Assembly: GCA_041749535.1 (NCBI GenBank)
Contig: JBGTBE010000108.1
Location: 186,001-250,000 of the forward strand
From: JBBQZU01 sp041749535
GTDB lineage: Bacteria > Bacteroidota > Bacteroidia > Flavobacteriales_D > Cryomorphaceae
DNA: 64,000 nucleotides
Reading direction: 5' to 3'
Each line of letters opens with the position of its first letter. Within the stretch, counting starts at the first letter, position 1. The notes under the pieces are model-generated. The model did not search any database and was not told the origin of the DNA. It was given only the letters and a program-made list of their open reading frames with translations. Below are positions 34,367 to 42,499 of this stretch, piece after piece. The position numbers and the translations under genes were made by a program.

Positions 34367-35941
34367 TCAGTATTTTGAAGCAAGTTCTTTCCCCACTTTC
34401 TCAAGTACGGAAGTGATCTCATCCGTAAGTTGTCCTTTGCGCAGTCCTTCTAGTACATCTGGATGTCTTGACTCAAGATGAGAGAGGTATTCAGTCTCGA
34501 ATTCTTTGATTTTATTTACTGGTACTTTTTGGAGCAATCCTTTGGTGCCTAAGTAAATAATAGCAACTTGTTTTTGAACAGAAACTGGGGAGTTTTGAGA
34601 TTGCTTCAGAATTTCCACATTTCGGGCACCTTTACCTAGTACAGCCATGGTAGAAGGGTCGAGGTCAGAACCGAATTTAGAGAAAGCTTCTAGTTCTCGG
34701 TATTGAGCTTGGTCCAACTTAAGTGTTCCAGCCACTTTCTTCATGGATTTTATTTGAGCTGATCCACCTACCCTTGATACTGAAATTCCCACGTTAATGG
34801 CTGGACGAACCCCGGCCAAAAAGAGATTTGATTCGAGGAATATTTGTCCATCTGTGATGGAAATTACATTCGTAGGAATGTAAGCAGACACGTCACCAGC
34901 CTGGGTTTCTATAATCGGCAAAGCAGTAAGTGATCCGCCTCCTTTCACAATGCCCTTTAATGAGTCGGGTAGATCGTTCATTGTTGAAGCAATCTCATCT
35001 GAATTGATGATTTTGGCTGCCCTTTCAAGAAGTCTGGAGTGCAAGTAAAACACGTCGCCAGGATAGGCTTCACGTCCTGGAGGCCTGCGCAGTAGTAGGG
35101 AAACTTCACGGTAAGCTACTGCTTGCTTTGATAGATCATCATAAACGATGAGGGCTGGGCGACCTGAATCGCGGAAAAACTCGCCTATTGCTGCACCTGC
35201 AAAGGGCGCAAGGTATTGCATTGGAGCAGGGTCCGATGCATTTGCTGCCACAACAACAGTATAATCGAGTGCACCTGTATTTTCTAGAGTTTTTACAATT
35301 TGGGCTACTGTGGATCCCTTCTGTCCTATTGCAACATAAATACAGAATACGGGTTCTCCACGGTCGTAAAATTCCTTCTGGTTTATGATGGTATCAATGG
35401 CTACTGTAGATTTTCCAGTTTGGCGATCGCCTATGATTAGCTCACGCTGACCTCTTCCAATTGGAATCATGGCGTCTATCGCCTTGATGCCTGTCTGAAG
35501 TGGTTCGTTAACGGGTTGTCTGAAAATTACCCCTGGGGCCTTGCGCTCTAGAGGCATTTCGTAGAGTTTACCACTTATGGGGCCTTTGCCATCTATTGGT
35601 TCGCCCAAAGTGTTGACAACCCTGCCAATCATACCCTCGCCAACCTGGATTGAAGCAATCTTTCCGGTTCGCTTTACTGTATCGCCTTCTTTAATATCAT
35701 GCGCAGGACCGAGCAATACTGCTCCGATATTGTCTTCTTCAAGGTTCAGCACGATGCCACGCAGGCCAGCTGGAAATTCAATAAGTTCTCCTGCTTGAGC
35801 ACGATTGAGACCATATACGCGAGATATACCATCTCCTACCTGGAGTACAACACCAACTTCTTCAAGTTCAGCATCAGTTCTTGAGCCAAGCAGTTGTTCT
35901 CTTAAGATTGCTGAAACTTCAGCGGGATTTACTTCGGCCAT
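34367..35941 (-). CDS. atpA: F0F1 ATP synthase alpha subunit
   Basis: The 524-residue protein carries the P-loop GDRQTGKST in its nucleotide-binding domain (about residue 169), with an N-terminal beta barrel and the helical C-terminal domain of normal length. It has the alpha-specific non-catalytic site and the PAINVGISVSRVGGSAQ block. With beta subunits, encoded elsewhere, it forms the F1 hexamer. It lies between atpH (9-base gap) and atpG (44-base gap). Confidence 0.98.
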   Translation of the reverse strand: MAEVNPAEVSAILREQLLGSRTDAELEEVGVVLQVGDGISRVYGLNRAQAGELIEFPAGLRGIVLNLEEDNIGAVLLGPAHDIKEGDTVKRTGKIASIQVGEGMIGRVVNTLGEPIDGKGPISGKLYEMPLERKAPGVIFRQPVNEPLQTGIKAIDAMIPIGRGQRELIIGDRQTGKSTVAIDTIINQKEFYDRGEPVFCIYVAIGQKGSTVAQIVKTLENTGALDYTVVVAANASDPAPMQYLAPFAGAAIGEFFRDSGRPALIVYDDLSKQAVAYREVSLLLRRPPGREAYPGDVFYLHSRLLERAAKIINSDEIASTMNDLPDSLKGIVKGGGSLTALPIIETQAGDVSAYIPTNVISITDGQIFLESNLFLAGVRPAINVGISVSRVGGSAQIKSMKKVAGTLKLDQAQYRELEAFSKFGSDLDPSTMAVLGKGARNVEILKQSQNSPVSVQKQVAIIYLGTKGLLQKVPVNKIKEFETEYLSHLESRHPDVLEGLRKGQLTDEITSVLEKVGKELASKY

Positions 35942-35950
35942 GATTTGGAA

Positions 35951-36508
35951 TTATATTTTTGCAATGTAAGGGTTCTTTGTTAACTCGGTTTTGAGATTGA
36001 GCAGCCTGCTGGCAACAGAATCATCGTATTGTTTATCGCCAACGCGAATAATAAATCCACCGATGATTTCGGGATCAATTTTTTCACGTAACTCCACATT
36101 CTCACTGATGTTGGCAATGAATTTGAGCACTTTTTTTCTTTCCGCTTCGGTAAGTGCAATTGCGGTGGTCACTTCAGCTTTTTGTATCCCTTTGAATTCG
36201 AGATATACTCCGGCAAATGCCTGTGCTATTTCAGGTATAATTTCATCCCTTTTTTTCTTGGCAACGATCCGCACAAACTCTATTGTAATCTTATTTACCT
36301 TATTGGCAAATATCTTGCTTAGTGCTTTAGCTTTTACATCCAGCTTGATTACAGGGCTCCTTAGCATGGCTACCAAATCTCTACTTGCACGACAGGTCCC
36401 GTCAATAAGCGCCATGTCGGCCCTTACTTCTTCCAGCACACCTCTTTCAATAGCAAAATCAAGCAATGATTTCGCGTATCTCTTGGCTACCCTCGATTCC
36501 TTGTGCAT
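35951..36508 (-). CDS. atpH: F0F1 ATP synthase delta subunit
   Basis: The 185-residue protein is the peripheral-stalk subunit that links the F1 head to the b subunits. The start VAKRYAKSLLDFAIERGVLEEV and the C-terminal DPEIIGGFIIRVGDKQYDDS are conserved delta-subunit segments. It shares one base with the atpF stop and is followed by atpA after 9 bases. Confidence 0.95.
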   Translation of the reverse strand: MHKESRVAKRYAKSLLDFAIERGVLEEVRADMALIDGTCRASRDLVAMLRSPVIKLDVKAKALSKIFANKVNKITIEFVRIVAKKKRDEIIPEIAQAFAGVYLEFKGIQKAEVTTAIALTEAERKKVLKFIANISENVELREKIDPEIIGGFIIRVGDKQYDDSVASRLLNLKTELTKNPYIAKI

Positions 36509-36996
36509 CAGTTAATTTTTGCTTCCTGTAAATATTTATCGATCAGGGCTTTTTGCTTTGTTTCGCTTTGAAGTTCAGTACGCAGCAATTTCTCTGCAAT
36601 ATCAATACTCAGAGAGGCAATTTCCGTTTTGATTTCGGTAAGAGCCGCCATCTTTTCAGTGTGAATTGCTGCTTTGGCTGAACCAAGTATTCGGCTGTAC
36701 TCTTCGTCCGCTTTTTGCTTTGCTTCACCCAAAATTCGGTCCTTGGCATCTTTGGCTTCCTTAATCATCTGATCGCGTTCCAGTCTGGCTTGCCTCAGCA
36801 ATTCTTCGTTGCTAGCTTGCAGATTTTGCATCTCAAGCCTGGCTTTTTCAACTGATTTTAGGGCTTCGTCAATGGTTTCTTCTCGCTCTTTTATTGCAGA
36901 GAGAATTGGCTTCCAGGCAAATTTTGCCAGAATGAAAGCCACTACTATGAATGCGATGGATGACCAAAGAACGGTTCCTACACTTACGTCTGTCAT
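36508..36996 (-). CDS. atpF: F0F1 ATP synthase b subunit
   Basis: The 162-residue protein has a single N-terminal membrane helix (about residues 8-28, ending AKFAWKPI) followed by a long charged helix. This forms the peripheral stalk dimer holding delta and alpha still against rotation. It overlaps atpH by one base and follows atpE by 72 bases. Confidence 0.95.
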   Translation of the reverse strand: MTDVSVGTVLWSSIAFIVVAFILAKFAWKPILSAIKEREETIDEALKSVEKARLEMQNLQASNEELLRQARLERDQMIKEAKDAKDRILGEAKQKADEEYSRILGSAKAAIHTEKMAALTEIKTEIASLSIDIAEKLLRTELQSETKQKALIDKYLQEAKIN

Positions 36997-37068
36997 AATA
37001 ACAAATTTTTAAGTTCTCAATAGAAACACACAGCTCCGGCCAACCGCCGGAACTGTGCTTTCTAATTT

Positions 37069-37311
37069 TTATCCAAGAACAACAAGAAGACAAACGATAA
37101 CTGCGAAAAGTGCAACCCCCTCGATAAGGGCAGCTGCAACGATCATGTTAGCGCGAATGTCTCCGGTTGACTCAGGCTGACGAGCCATAGACTCGAGTGC
37201 TGAACCGCCAATGCGTCCGATACCGATACCTGCGCCAACAGCAGCTACGCCTGCGCCTATACCAGCCAATCCTTGGTTGGCAGCTTCTAACATTACTGAG
37301 AGTAATTCCAT
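37069..37311 (-). CDS. atpE: F0F1 ATP synthase c subunit
   Basis: The 80-residue protein is a two-helix hairpin that forms the membrane rotor ring. The polar loop contains ARQPE, and the ion-binding glutamate lies in helix 2 (AALIEGVALFAV). The residues that define sodium-binding rings (a Gln in helix 1 and a Ser or Thr after the Glu) are replaced by Ile and Gly, so proton coupling is expected. A 72-base spacer separates it from atpF. Confidence 0.97.
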   Translation of the reverse strand: MELLSVMLEAANQGLAGIGAGVAAVGAGIGIGRIGGSALESMARQPESTGDIRANMIVAAALIEGVALFAVIVCLLVVLG

Positions 37312-37349
37312 GAGAACTGTGATTTATTTGGGTTATTAATTGCCTTTAA

Positions 37350-38534
37350 TTAGTGATGTGCTTCCTGGGTGGCGTCACCGAAATAGAGTGCTGCCAAAAG
37401 TGTAAATACATATGCTTGCAGGAAAGCAACAAGCAACTCTATAAAGAACATGAAAATCATGAAAATTGTGCTTCCAATTCCCACACCCATTCCCACTCCT
37501 GCGCCACTTTGCTCCCAGAAAATAATGATAAGTGAAACGAAGGAAAGGATAATGATATGCCCTGCTGTAATATTTGCGGTGAGTCGAATCATCAGTACCA
37601 ATGGTTTTATGAAGAGACTCGCAACTTCGATTGGAACCAATATGAACTTAATTGGCAAAGGTACACCGGGAGGCCAGAAGACGTGACCCCAATAGTGCTT
37701 GTTTCCGTTGATGGTAGTGATTATAAATACAATTGCAGCCAAAACCATCGTTACGGAAAGCGTACCAGTGATATTGAATCCTCCAATGAAAGGAATGAGA
37801 CCAAGTATGTTTGCAATCCATATAAAGAAGAATACCGTAAGAAGGAACGGCATAAATTTATCGGCGTTGCGCTTACCAATGGATGGTATTGCGACTTCAT
37901 CCCGAATGAAGAGTATCATCGGTTCCATAAAAGACTGAAGTCCTTTGGGAGCAGAATTTTTTCTTCTCTTGTATGACTTGGCTACACTAGAAAATAATAG
38001 AACGATAATGAATCCGGTAAGAAGGAATCCTGCAACACTTTTGGTAATGGATAGGTCAAGCACTGATGCGTTCAAAACATCGCCAGTAGCCTGATCGAAC
38101 TCCATCTCTCCATTTTCTGGGCCGGTGAGATAAATGTGCTCGTGATACATCACATACTTTCCGTGCTGAGCATAATGGTACTCTACCTTTTCACCGCTGG
38201 CAGAAGTGTAGTGATTGTGCTGTTCGTTGTGATAGAAATGACTGCTCGAAAACACCTCAAATCCTTCCGGACCTTTCACAATAACCGGGAGGTAAATTGC
38301 CAAATCACCCACAATATGAATTTCATGTGCATCTGATATGTGATGCATGATCATTTCACCTGCATTGAACTTTTTCTTGGTTACTTCATGACCCGAAGAG
38401 TCCGCCTGATCGGCTTGAGATGAAGTATAATCTTGCCCAGTATGATCCTGAGCGTGAATATTAATTCCGGCGAAAAAGAGTATTCCGAGGAAGACTATCG
38501 AAAGGCGGAAGACAAGTGGAAATTTTAATTGCAT
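37350..38534 (-). CDS. atpB: F0F1 ATP synthase a subunit with a long periplasmic N-terminal extension
   Basis: The 394-residue protein is about 130-150 residues longer than typical AtpB. The extra N-terminal part begins with a signal peptide-like helix (ends near IHAQ) and a histidine-rich polar domain (about residues 30-165; HSHFYHNEQHNHY-type composition). The conserved membrane part follows, with the essential arginine in LVLMIRLTANITAGHI. The a subunit provides the proton half-channels next to the c ring. An extended N-terminus on AtpB is a known trait of Bacteroidota. A -7 promoter box lies 42 bases upstream, in the gap after the atpI-like gene. Confidence 0.95.
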   Translation of the reverse strand: MQLKFPLVFRLSIVFLGILFFAGINIHAQDHTGQDYTSSQADQADSSGHEVTKKKFNAGEMIMHHISDAHEIHIVGDLAIYLPVIVKGPEGFEVFSSSHFYHNEQHNHYTSASGEKVEYHYAQHGKYVMYHEHIYLTGPENGEMEFDQATGDVLNASVLDLSITKSVAGFLLTGFIIVLLFSSVAKSYKRRKNSAPKGLQSFMEPMILFIRDEVAIPSIGKRNADKFMPFLLTVFFFIWIANILGLIPFIGGFNITGTLSVTMVLAAIVFIITTINGNKHYWGHVFWPPGVPLPIKFILVPIEVASLFIKPLVLMIRLTANITAGHIIILSFVSLIIIFWEQSGAGVGMGVGIGSTIFMIFMFFIELLVAFLQAYVFTLLAALYFGDATQEAHH

Positions 38535-38576
38535 CTATCGCATTTTCGGCACTTTTAAGGTGCTCAAAATCGACTG

Positions 38577-38584
38577 CAAAACTA
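38577..38584 (-). promoter_or_regulatory. -7 promoter box upstream of atpB
   Basis: TAGTTTTG on the minus strand matches TAnnTTTG and sits in the 112-base gap between the atpI-like gene and atpB. It suggests an internal promoter that can transcribe atpBEFHAG apart from porW and bactofilin. A small hairpin (GCACTTTTAAGGTGC) lies between it and the ATG, in the leader. Confidence 0.45.
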
Positions 38585-38646
38585 TGCAATAAAAGTTCAA
38601 AACGAAATATAAAGATTGCTTTTTTTTGCAGGTTCAGAAATGTGTG

Positions 38647-39036
38647 TCATTCACCTGTTGCAGAGTCCTTTGTGTTTTTCATCAAAGGAAGTAAGTGGCC
38701 AACTTCGATGGAAGTAAAGAGTACATATGCTAAGAGAAAAACAATTGCAGTAAATTTTATGTGCTCTTTGTCCACCAGACCTGCAATAAGTATAGCAATG
38801 GCCGAAAGGAACAATTTAGCGCTTAACAACCCCATGAACCATGCTACAAAAATCTGTGGTCGCTTGCCAGATGCTTTCTCAAGCAGGAAATGCACTATGA
38901 GTGACAAGGCCATCAGGAAAACCAGTGTGGGCCATACCATCAAGGGTGTTGTGCCGTACGCAATGTATCCCGCTGCGTATGTGCCAATTCCGGTAATGAT
39001 GACTGAGATGATAAAATTTCGGTAGAAATGTGTCAA
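38647..39036 (-). CDS. small membrane protein, AtpI-like (ATP synthase accessory)
   Basis: The 129-residue protein has four hydrophobic helices (about residues 8-28, 32-52, 65-88 and 92-115) and a short polar tail. There are no catalytic motifs. Its place between atpZ and atpB is where an AtpI-type accessory protein is found. In other bacteria such proteins help assemble the c ring or carry Mg2+. The name rests on topology, length and context, as sequence similarity cannot be judged here. It starts 4 bases after the atpZ stop. Confidence 0.75.
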   Translation of the reverse strand: MTHFYRNFIISVIITGIGTYAAGYIAYGTTPLMVWPTLVFLMALSLIVHFLLEKASGKRPQIFVAWFMGLLSAKLFLSAIAILIAGLVDKEHIKFTAIVFLLAYVLFTSIEVGHLLPLMKNTKDSATGE

Positions 39037-39040
39037 TGAA

Positions 39041-39298
39041 TCAATTTTTGGTATCTCGGATTACAATGTAGATGGCCGCTCCTACACTTATCAATGACAA
39101 AATTAGGGTGAACCAAGGTGTATCAGTATTCGCCCAACTATCAATTTTCCGCCCTCCCCAAACTCCAACGAGAATGACCACCATCATTTTAGTTGCCATA
39201 CCAGTGTACTTAATTGCTGCGTTGACTGAGTTCCCCTTAGATGGTACTTTCTTTAACGGCTTTTTGTTCGATGGGGGTTGTTCGGACTGCATTTGCAT
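39041..39298 (-). CDS. atpZ: AtpZ/AtpI family protein
   Basis: The roughly 85-residue protein has a polar, Lys-rich N-terminus and two membrane helices separated by a short loop (GVWGGRKIDSWANTDTPWFTL), typical of AtpZ. AtpZ acts with AtpI in c-ring assembly or cation transport beside the ATP synthase. The start is uncertain. The frame is open to 39355, and the paired ATGs at 39298 and 39292 (ATGCAAATGCAG) are the nearest to a sensible length, although both lie inside the end of the bactofilin gene (56-62 base overlap). A non-ATG start closer to the bactofilin stop cannot be excluded. Confidence 0.8.
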   Translation of the reverse strand: MQMQSEQPPSNKKPLKKVPSKGNSVNAAIKYTGMATKMMVVILVGVWGGRKIDSWANTDTPWFTLILSLISVGAAIYIVIRDTKN

Positions 39299-39692
39299 TT
39301 TCAAATTCCTTGATTGGCCCGTTTGCCATTTGGCAATTTCCTGAGAATACGGCACCGGGCTCTATGGCTAATTTTTGCGTCAACATATCGCAAGCAAGCC
39401 GTGCAGTAGATTTGAGAGAAAGCAAGCCATTAACAGAAATTTTTCCATTGATAATACCTTCTATATCGGCGTTCTCGCAAATAATTTCACCATCAATTCT
39501 TCCTGATGGACCAACTACAAGACGTCCTTTCACATTTATATTTCCTTTGACCCTTCCGTCAATGCGAATATTGCTGTCTGAAACTATTTTCCCGTCTATT
39601 TCAGTTCCATCTACAATTCTGTTCAACTTTTCTGGTGAGTTGAGCTCTGTTGTTTTGGCCATGTCCTTGGGGTTTGAAGATTTAAACATCAC
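39237..39692 (-). CDS. bactofilin family cytoskeletal protein
   Basis: The 151-residue protein has the bactofilin core, a right-handed beta-helix of short repeats with Gly/Asp/Ile spacing (NIRIDGRVKGNINVKGRLVV, GRIDGEI, ADIEGIINGKISV), flanked by short disordered tails. Bactofilins polymerise into membrane-associated filaments without nucleotides and organise cell-envelope machines. The frame starts MMFKSS; a second ATG at residue 11 (MAKTTE) is also possible. It begins 14 bases after the porW stop, so the filament gene is co-transcribed with a T9SS lipoprotein and the ATP synthase. Confidence 0.93.
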   Translation of the reverse strand: MMFKSSNPKDMAKTTELNSPEKLNRIVDGTEIDGKIVSDSNIRIDGRVKGNINVKGRLVVGPSGRIDGEIICENADIEGIINGKISVNGLLSLKSTARLACDMLTQKLAIEPGAVFSGNCQMANGPIKEFENANAVRTTPIEQKAVKESTI

Positions 39693-39706
39693 TTAGGTAA
39701 TTAAAA

Positions 39707-42388
39707 TCACAAATAACTGTTCTGAAAAAACACACCATACACATCAGTGTTCTTATTTCTGAAAAGCACTGTAAAATTCTTGGTGGTAATCACGAAATTC
39801 TGATAACCTTTCGCATTGAGCTCTGTTAAAATCCCATTGTTCAATTTAAAGGAATTGAAATAGTCCAAGGCTTGCGCTTTGTCGGCAAAGGAACGTACTA
39901 TTATTATCTGATGATCTTTGTCGATGAAGCTGTTGGTGATGCGAAGATTCGAATTTTGGAAGAAGTTGGTGTTAAAATCTGAGATTGTTTGCTTTATGGA
40001 ATTGGCATCATCTTGCTCTTTAGGAAAAACCAATGCAAAGAAATGTTCAGAGCCATTGTCTTCCAAGAACATGCTGGTGTCAACGATGTCTGTGGATGCT
40101 TCTTCGGTTTCCACTGGTACTTCAGTTTTTTCTGTAGGGTCCTGTCTGCTTAGTTTAGCCTTAGCCTCATTGAGCAGCCCGAGCAGTTCAGATGCCTTCG
40201 CTTGTTCTTCCGTTTTCGGAAACTTAGCGATTACTTCCTTGAGTACGTCTTCATAAGTCTTTGCATCCCGCCAAGCCCCAGCGGACAGGGCTTTGATAAG
40301 ATAGTACTTGGCTAGAAAATTATTGTCTGGCTGTTCTTGAATTACGCTATTACAAGCTGACATTACTTCTACGTACTGCCTTCGATTGTATTTCTTATAG
40401 GTCTCTTCGTATGCCGTCTTTTCAGCAAGATATGCTTCTTGTTTCCGAGATACGAAGTCGGGATTCTGGATGAGCATTGCATACTCGCTGTCAGGATAGT
40501 CACTAATAATTACGTTCTTATAGTATTCAGAATTGTCCTTGTAACCTGTACCTACGAATGTTCCGGATTGCTCTTTTTCAAGGTAAATGCGGTAGAGTTG
40601 GTAGTATGCACTGGGCGCAGTGGCGCTTGTGTCATACTCCAATGTGATGCGCAAGAAGGACTCAATACTATTGTCATCATCTTTAAGACGCTCTTTATAT
40701 ATCGTACCAATATCGTAAAGTGCTTCTATTATTTCATTGTGAAATCTCGCAGCCGCTTCTTCGGTCAGTGGCAGTTCAGCCAAATATTCGTCAAGTGTTT
40801 TTAGCGCCGCAGCAGTACCTCCCAATTGAAAACCCGAAGTATCTGCTCCAGAAGATTCTGAACTGACAGTAGGGCTTAAATCAGCTTTAATGCTTCTTCT
40901 CCAATTGTCTTCATTTTTGCGCTGCCCCCACCTTCGCTGAAATTCCTGATAGCCAGACCCAAGTGTGCCTGGGTTGTAAAAGTACCAATTCTTACCACCG
41001 CCACCTGATAGGTTGCCCTTGCTTGCTGGATTGAGTGCCTGATATTGCAATTTTTCCAATGCTTCTAAATCTGCCAGTTTCTGCTCTTCCATTTCAGCTT
41101 CGAGTGCAGCCATCATTTTAAGAATTTTTTTGTCACGTTCGCGCTCATCCATTCCCGCAAGCGTAAGCAGACTGTCATTAAATTCTATAATCTGAAGATT
41201 TTTTACAAGGTCTGTAAGTGAAGATCCCTTTGCGATAATGCTTTTGTAATTTGGGTATTCCTCAGGCAGAAAGGTTGCAGTGGAATCATAATAATTCTTG
41301 GCCATCACGTACTCCTTATCGTCGAAATAAAGGTCCGCAAGCCTCAAATAACTCTTCCCTTTTTGGGTAGCATTGCCAGTGCTTTTCTGCGCAGAAAGGA
41401 TTAAGTATTCTTTTGCTTGGGCGATGTTTTGTTCTTCGATCTCAATTTCGGCAAGGGCATAGTACACCTGATCTCTATACTCTTCATACTTATCGTCCTT
41501 GGCCATTGCGTTCAGCATGCCCTTGATTTTGGCTGAGTCCATTTTACGATCGAATGCAAGTGCCTGACTTATTTTCGCATAAAACTCCATTTCGTAATCG
41601 GGCTTCAATTTCACTACATCTTCAAATCCTTCAATGGCTTGCTGATTTCGTCCATCAATTTTGTAGCACTGGGCTTTGATATAGCTCAGCCTCGCTTTTA
41701 TCTTTTTATCCTTGGTGAAAAGAATGGCATCATCTAGATATGGAATAGCCTCTTTGTATCTTTGCTGACGCAACAACTTGTCCGCAACCACCATGGCATA
41801 CTGAGATTCAAAGTCTTTCGGTCGATCTTTTCCTTTGTCCTTTTCGATCACTGAAAGCACTGTATTCGCTTTATTGTAATTTTTCTGCTCAAGGTATGTG
41901 CGCGCCAGCCAAATGGCCGCTTCAAAGCGAGTAGTCTGACCCTTGTATTTCTTGGCCACATAACCGAACATTTCTTGCGCTCTGCTGTAATTGCCTTTAT
42001 AGAAATTTGCTACCCCAATCATCATGTAGCTGTCGTCTATCCACTTATTCCGTTCTTTCTTTTGAATCTCCATGCTGTGCCTGTCAATAACAGTTGAGCA
42101 TTTATCAATAATTTTATCCATTTCAGGATAGAGGGCTTTTTGCTGCTCTTCGCTTGGCAAAACGTAAACCGGCAAAAGGGAGAGATAGTCTTCGGTTTTT
42201 GCGGCCCAAATTTGTGCCTCCGTTTCTTTTAGAATCTCATTTGCATTGAAGTACCAATTGTACTGACTGGTCGTGTTGTGATAGAATCTGCTGGTGAATG
42301 CATCTTTTTTTCGCGAACAGCTGACCACAATAAGCGACAGCGCGACAAACGTCAAGAGAATGGGTATATATCTAAAAAACTTTTTCAC
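39707..42388 (-). CDS. porW: PorW/SprE, T9SS TPR lipoprotein
   Basis: The 893-residue protein has a lipoprotein signal (KKFFRYIPILL, lipobox SLIVVSC), the start segment typical of SprE/PorW (SRKKDAFTSRFYHNTTSQYN), TPR arrays at about 100-400 and 540-700, and a C-terminal beta-alpha domain. PorW/SprE is needed for T9SS secretion and gliding and bridges the PorN ring to the translocon. I start it at GTG 42388, since a perfect -7 box TATTTTTG (42417-42424) lies inside the longer frame from ATG 42430 and would put that ATG upstream of the transcript. The upstream position next to bactofilin and atpZ matches SprE in other flavobacteria. Confidence 0.88.
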   Translation of the reverse strand: MKKFFRYIPILLTFVALSLIVVSCSRKKDAFTSRFYHNTTSQYNWYFNANEILKETEAQIWAAKTEDYLSLLPVYVLPSEEQQKALYPEMDKIIDKCSTVIDRHSMEIQKKERNKWIDDSYMMIGVANFYKGNYSRAQEMFGYVAKKYKGQTTRFEAAIWLARTYLEQKNYNKANTVLSVIEKDKGKDRPKDFESQYAMVVADKLLRQQRYKEAIPYLDDAILFTKDKKIKARLSYIKAQCYKIDGRNQQAIEGFEDVVKLKPDYEMEFYAKISQALAFDRKMDSAKIKGMLNAMAKDDKYEEYRDQVYYALAEIEIEEQNIAQAKEYLILSAQKSTGNATQKGKSYLRLADLYFDDKEYVMAKNYYDSTATFLPEEYPNYKSIIAKGSSLTDLVKNLQIIEFNDSLLTLAGMDERERDKKILKMMAALEAEMEEQKLADLEALEKLQYQALNPASKGNLSGGGGKNWYFYNPGTLGSGYQEFQRRWGQRKNEDNWRRSIKADLSPTVSSESSGADTSGFQLGGTAAALKTLDEYLAELPLTEEAAARFHNEIIEALYDIGTIYKERLKDDDNSIESFLRITLEYDTSATAPSAYYQLYRIYLEKEQSGTFVGTGYKDNSEYYKNVIISDYPDSEYAMLIQNPDFVSRKQEAYLAEKTAYEETYKKYNRRQYVEVMSACNSVIQEQPDNNFLAKYYLIKALSAGAWRDAKTYEDVLKEVIAKFPKTEEQAKASELLGLLNEAKAKLSRQDPTEKTEVPVETEEASTDIVDTSMFLEDNGSEHFFALVFPKEQDDANSIKQTISDFNTNFFQNSNLRITNSFIDKDHQIIIVRSFADKAQALDYFNSFKLNNGILTELNAKGYQNFVITTKNFTVLFRNKNTDVYGVFFQNSYL

Positions 42389-42416
42389 CAGTAGTGGAGC
42401 ATAAACTGCAAAGTTG

Positions 42417-42424
42417 CAAAAATA
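42417..42424 (-). promoter_or_regulatory. -7 promoter box of porW and the ATP synthase operon
   Basis: TATTTTTG on the minus strand is a perfect TAnnTTTG match, 28 bases before the GTG at 42388. It overlaps the first codons of a possible longer porW frame, and is the main evidence that the GTG is the true start. Confidence 0.6.
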
Positions 42425-42499
42425 TTGCATTTCTATCAGAACTTGTCCCTGCCAATACCCTACAAATAATTCGGATATTTAGCCCCTCCCAATTTCACG

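Noticed and set aside
35991..36515. 174-residue plus-strand frame opposite atpH
   Set aside because: Antisense shadow of a clear ATP synthase delta subunit gene.
39241..39696. 151-residue plus-strand frame opposite the bactofilin gene
   Set aside because: Exact antisense shadow with the same extent as bactofilin, which has a clear beta-helix repeat pattern and fits the operon.
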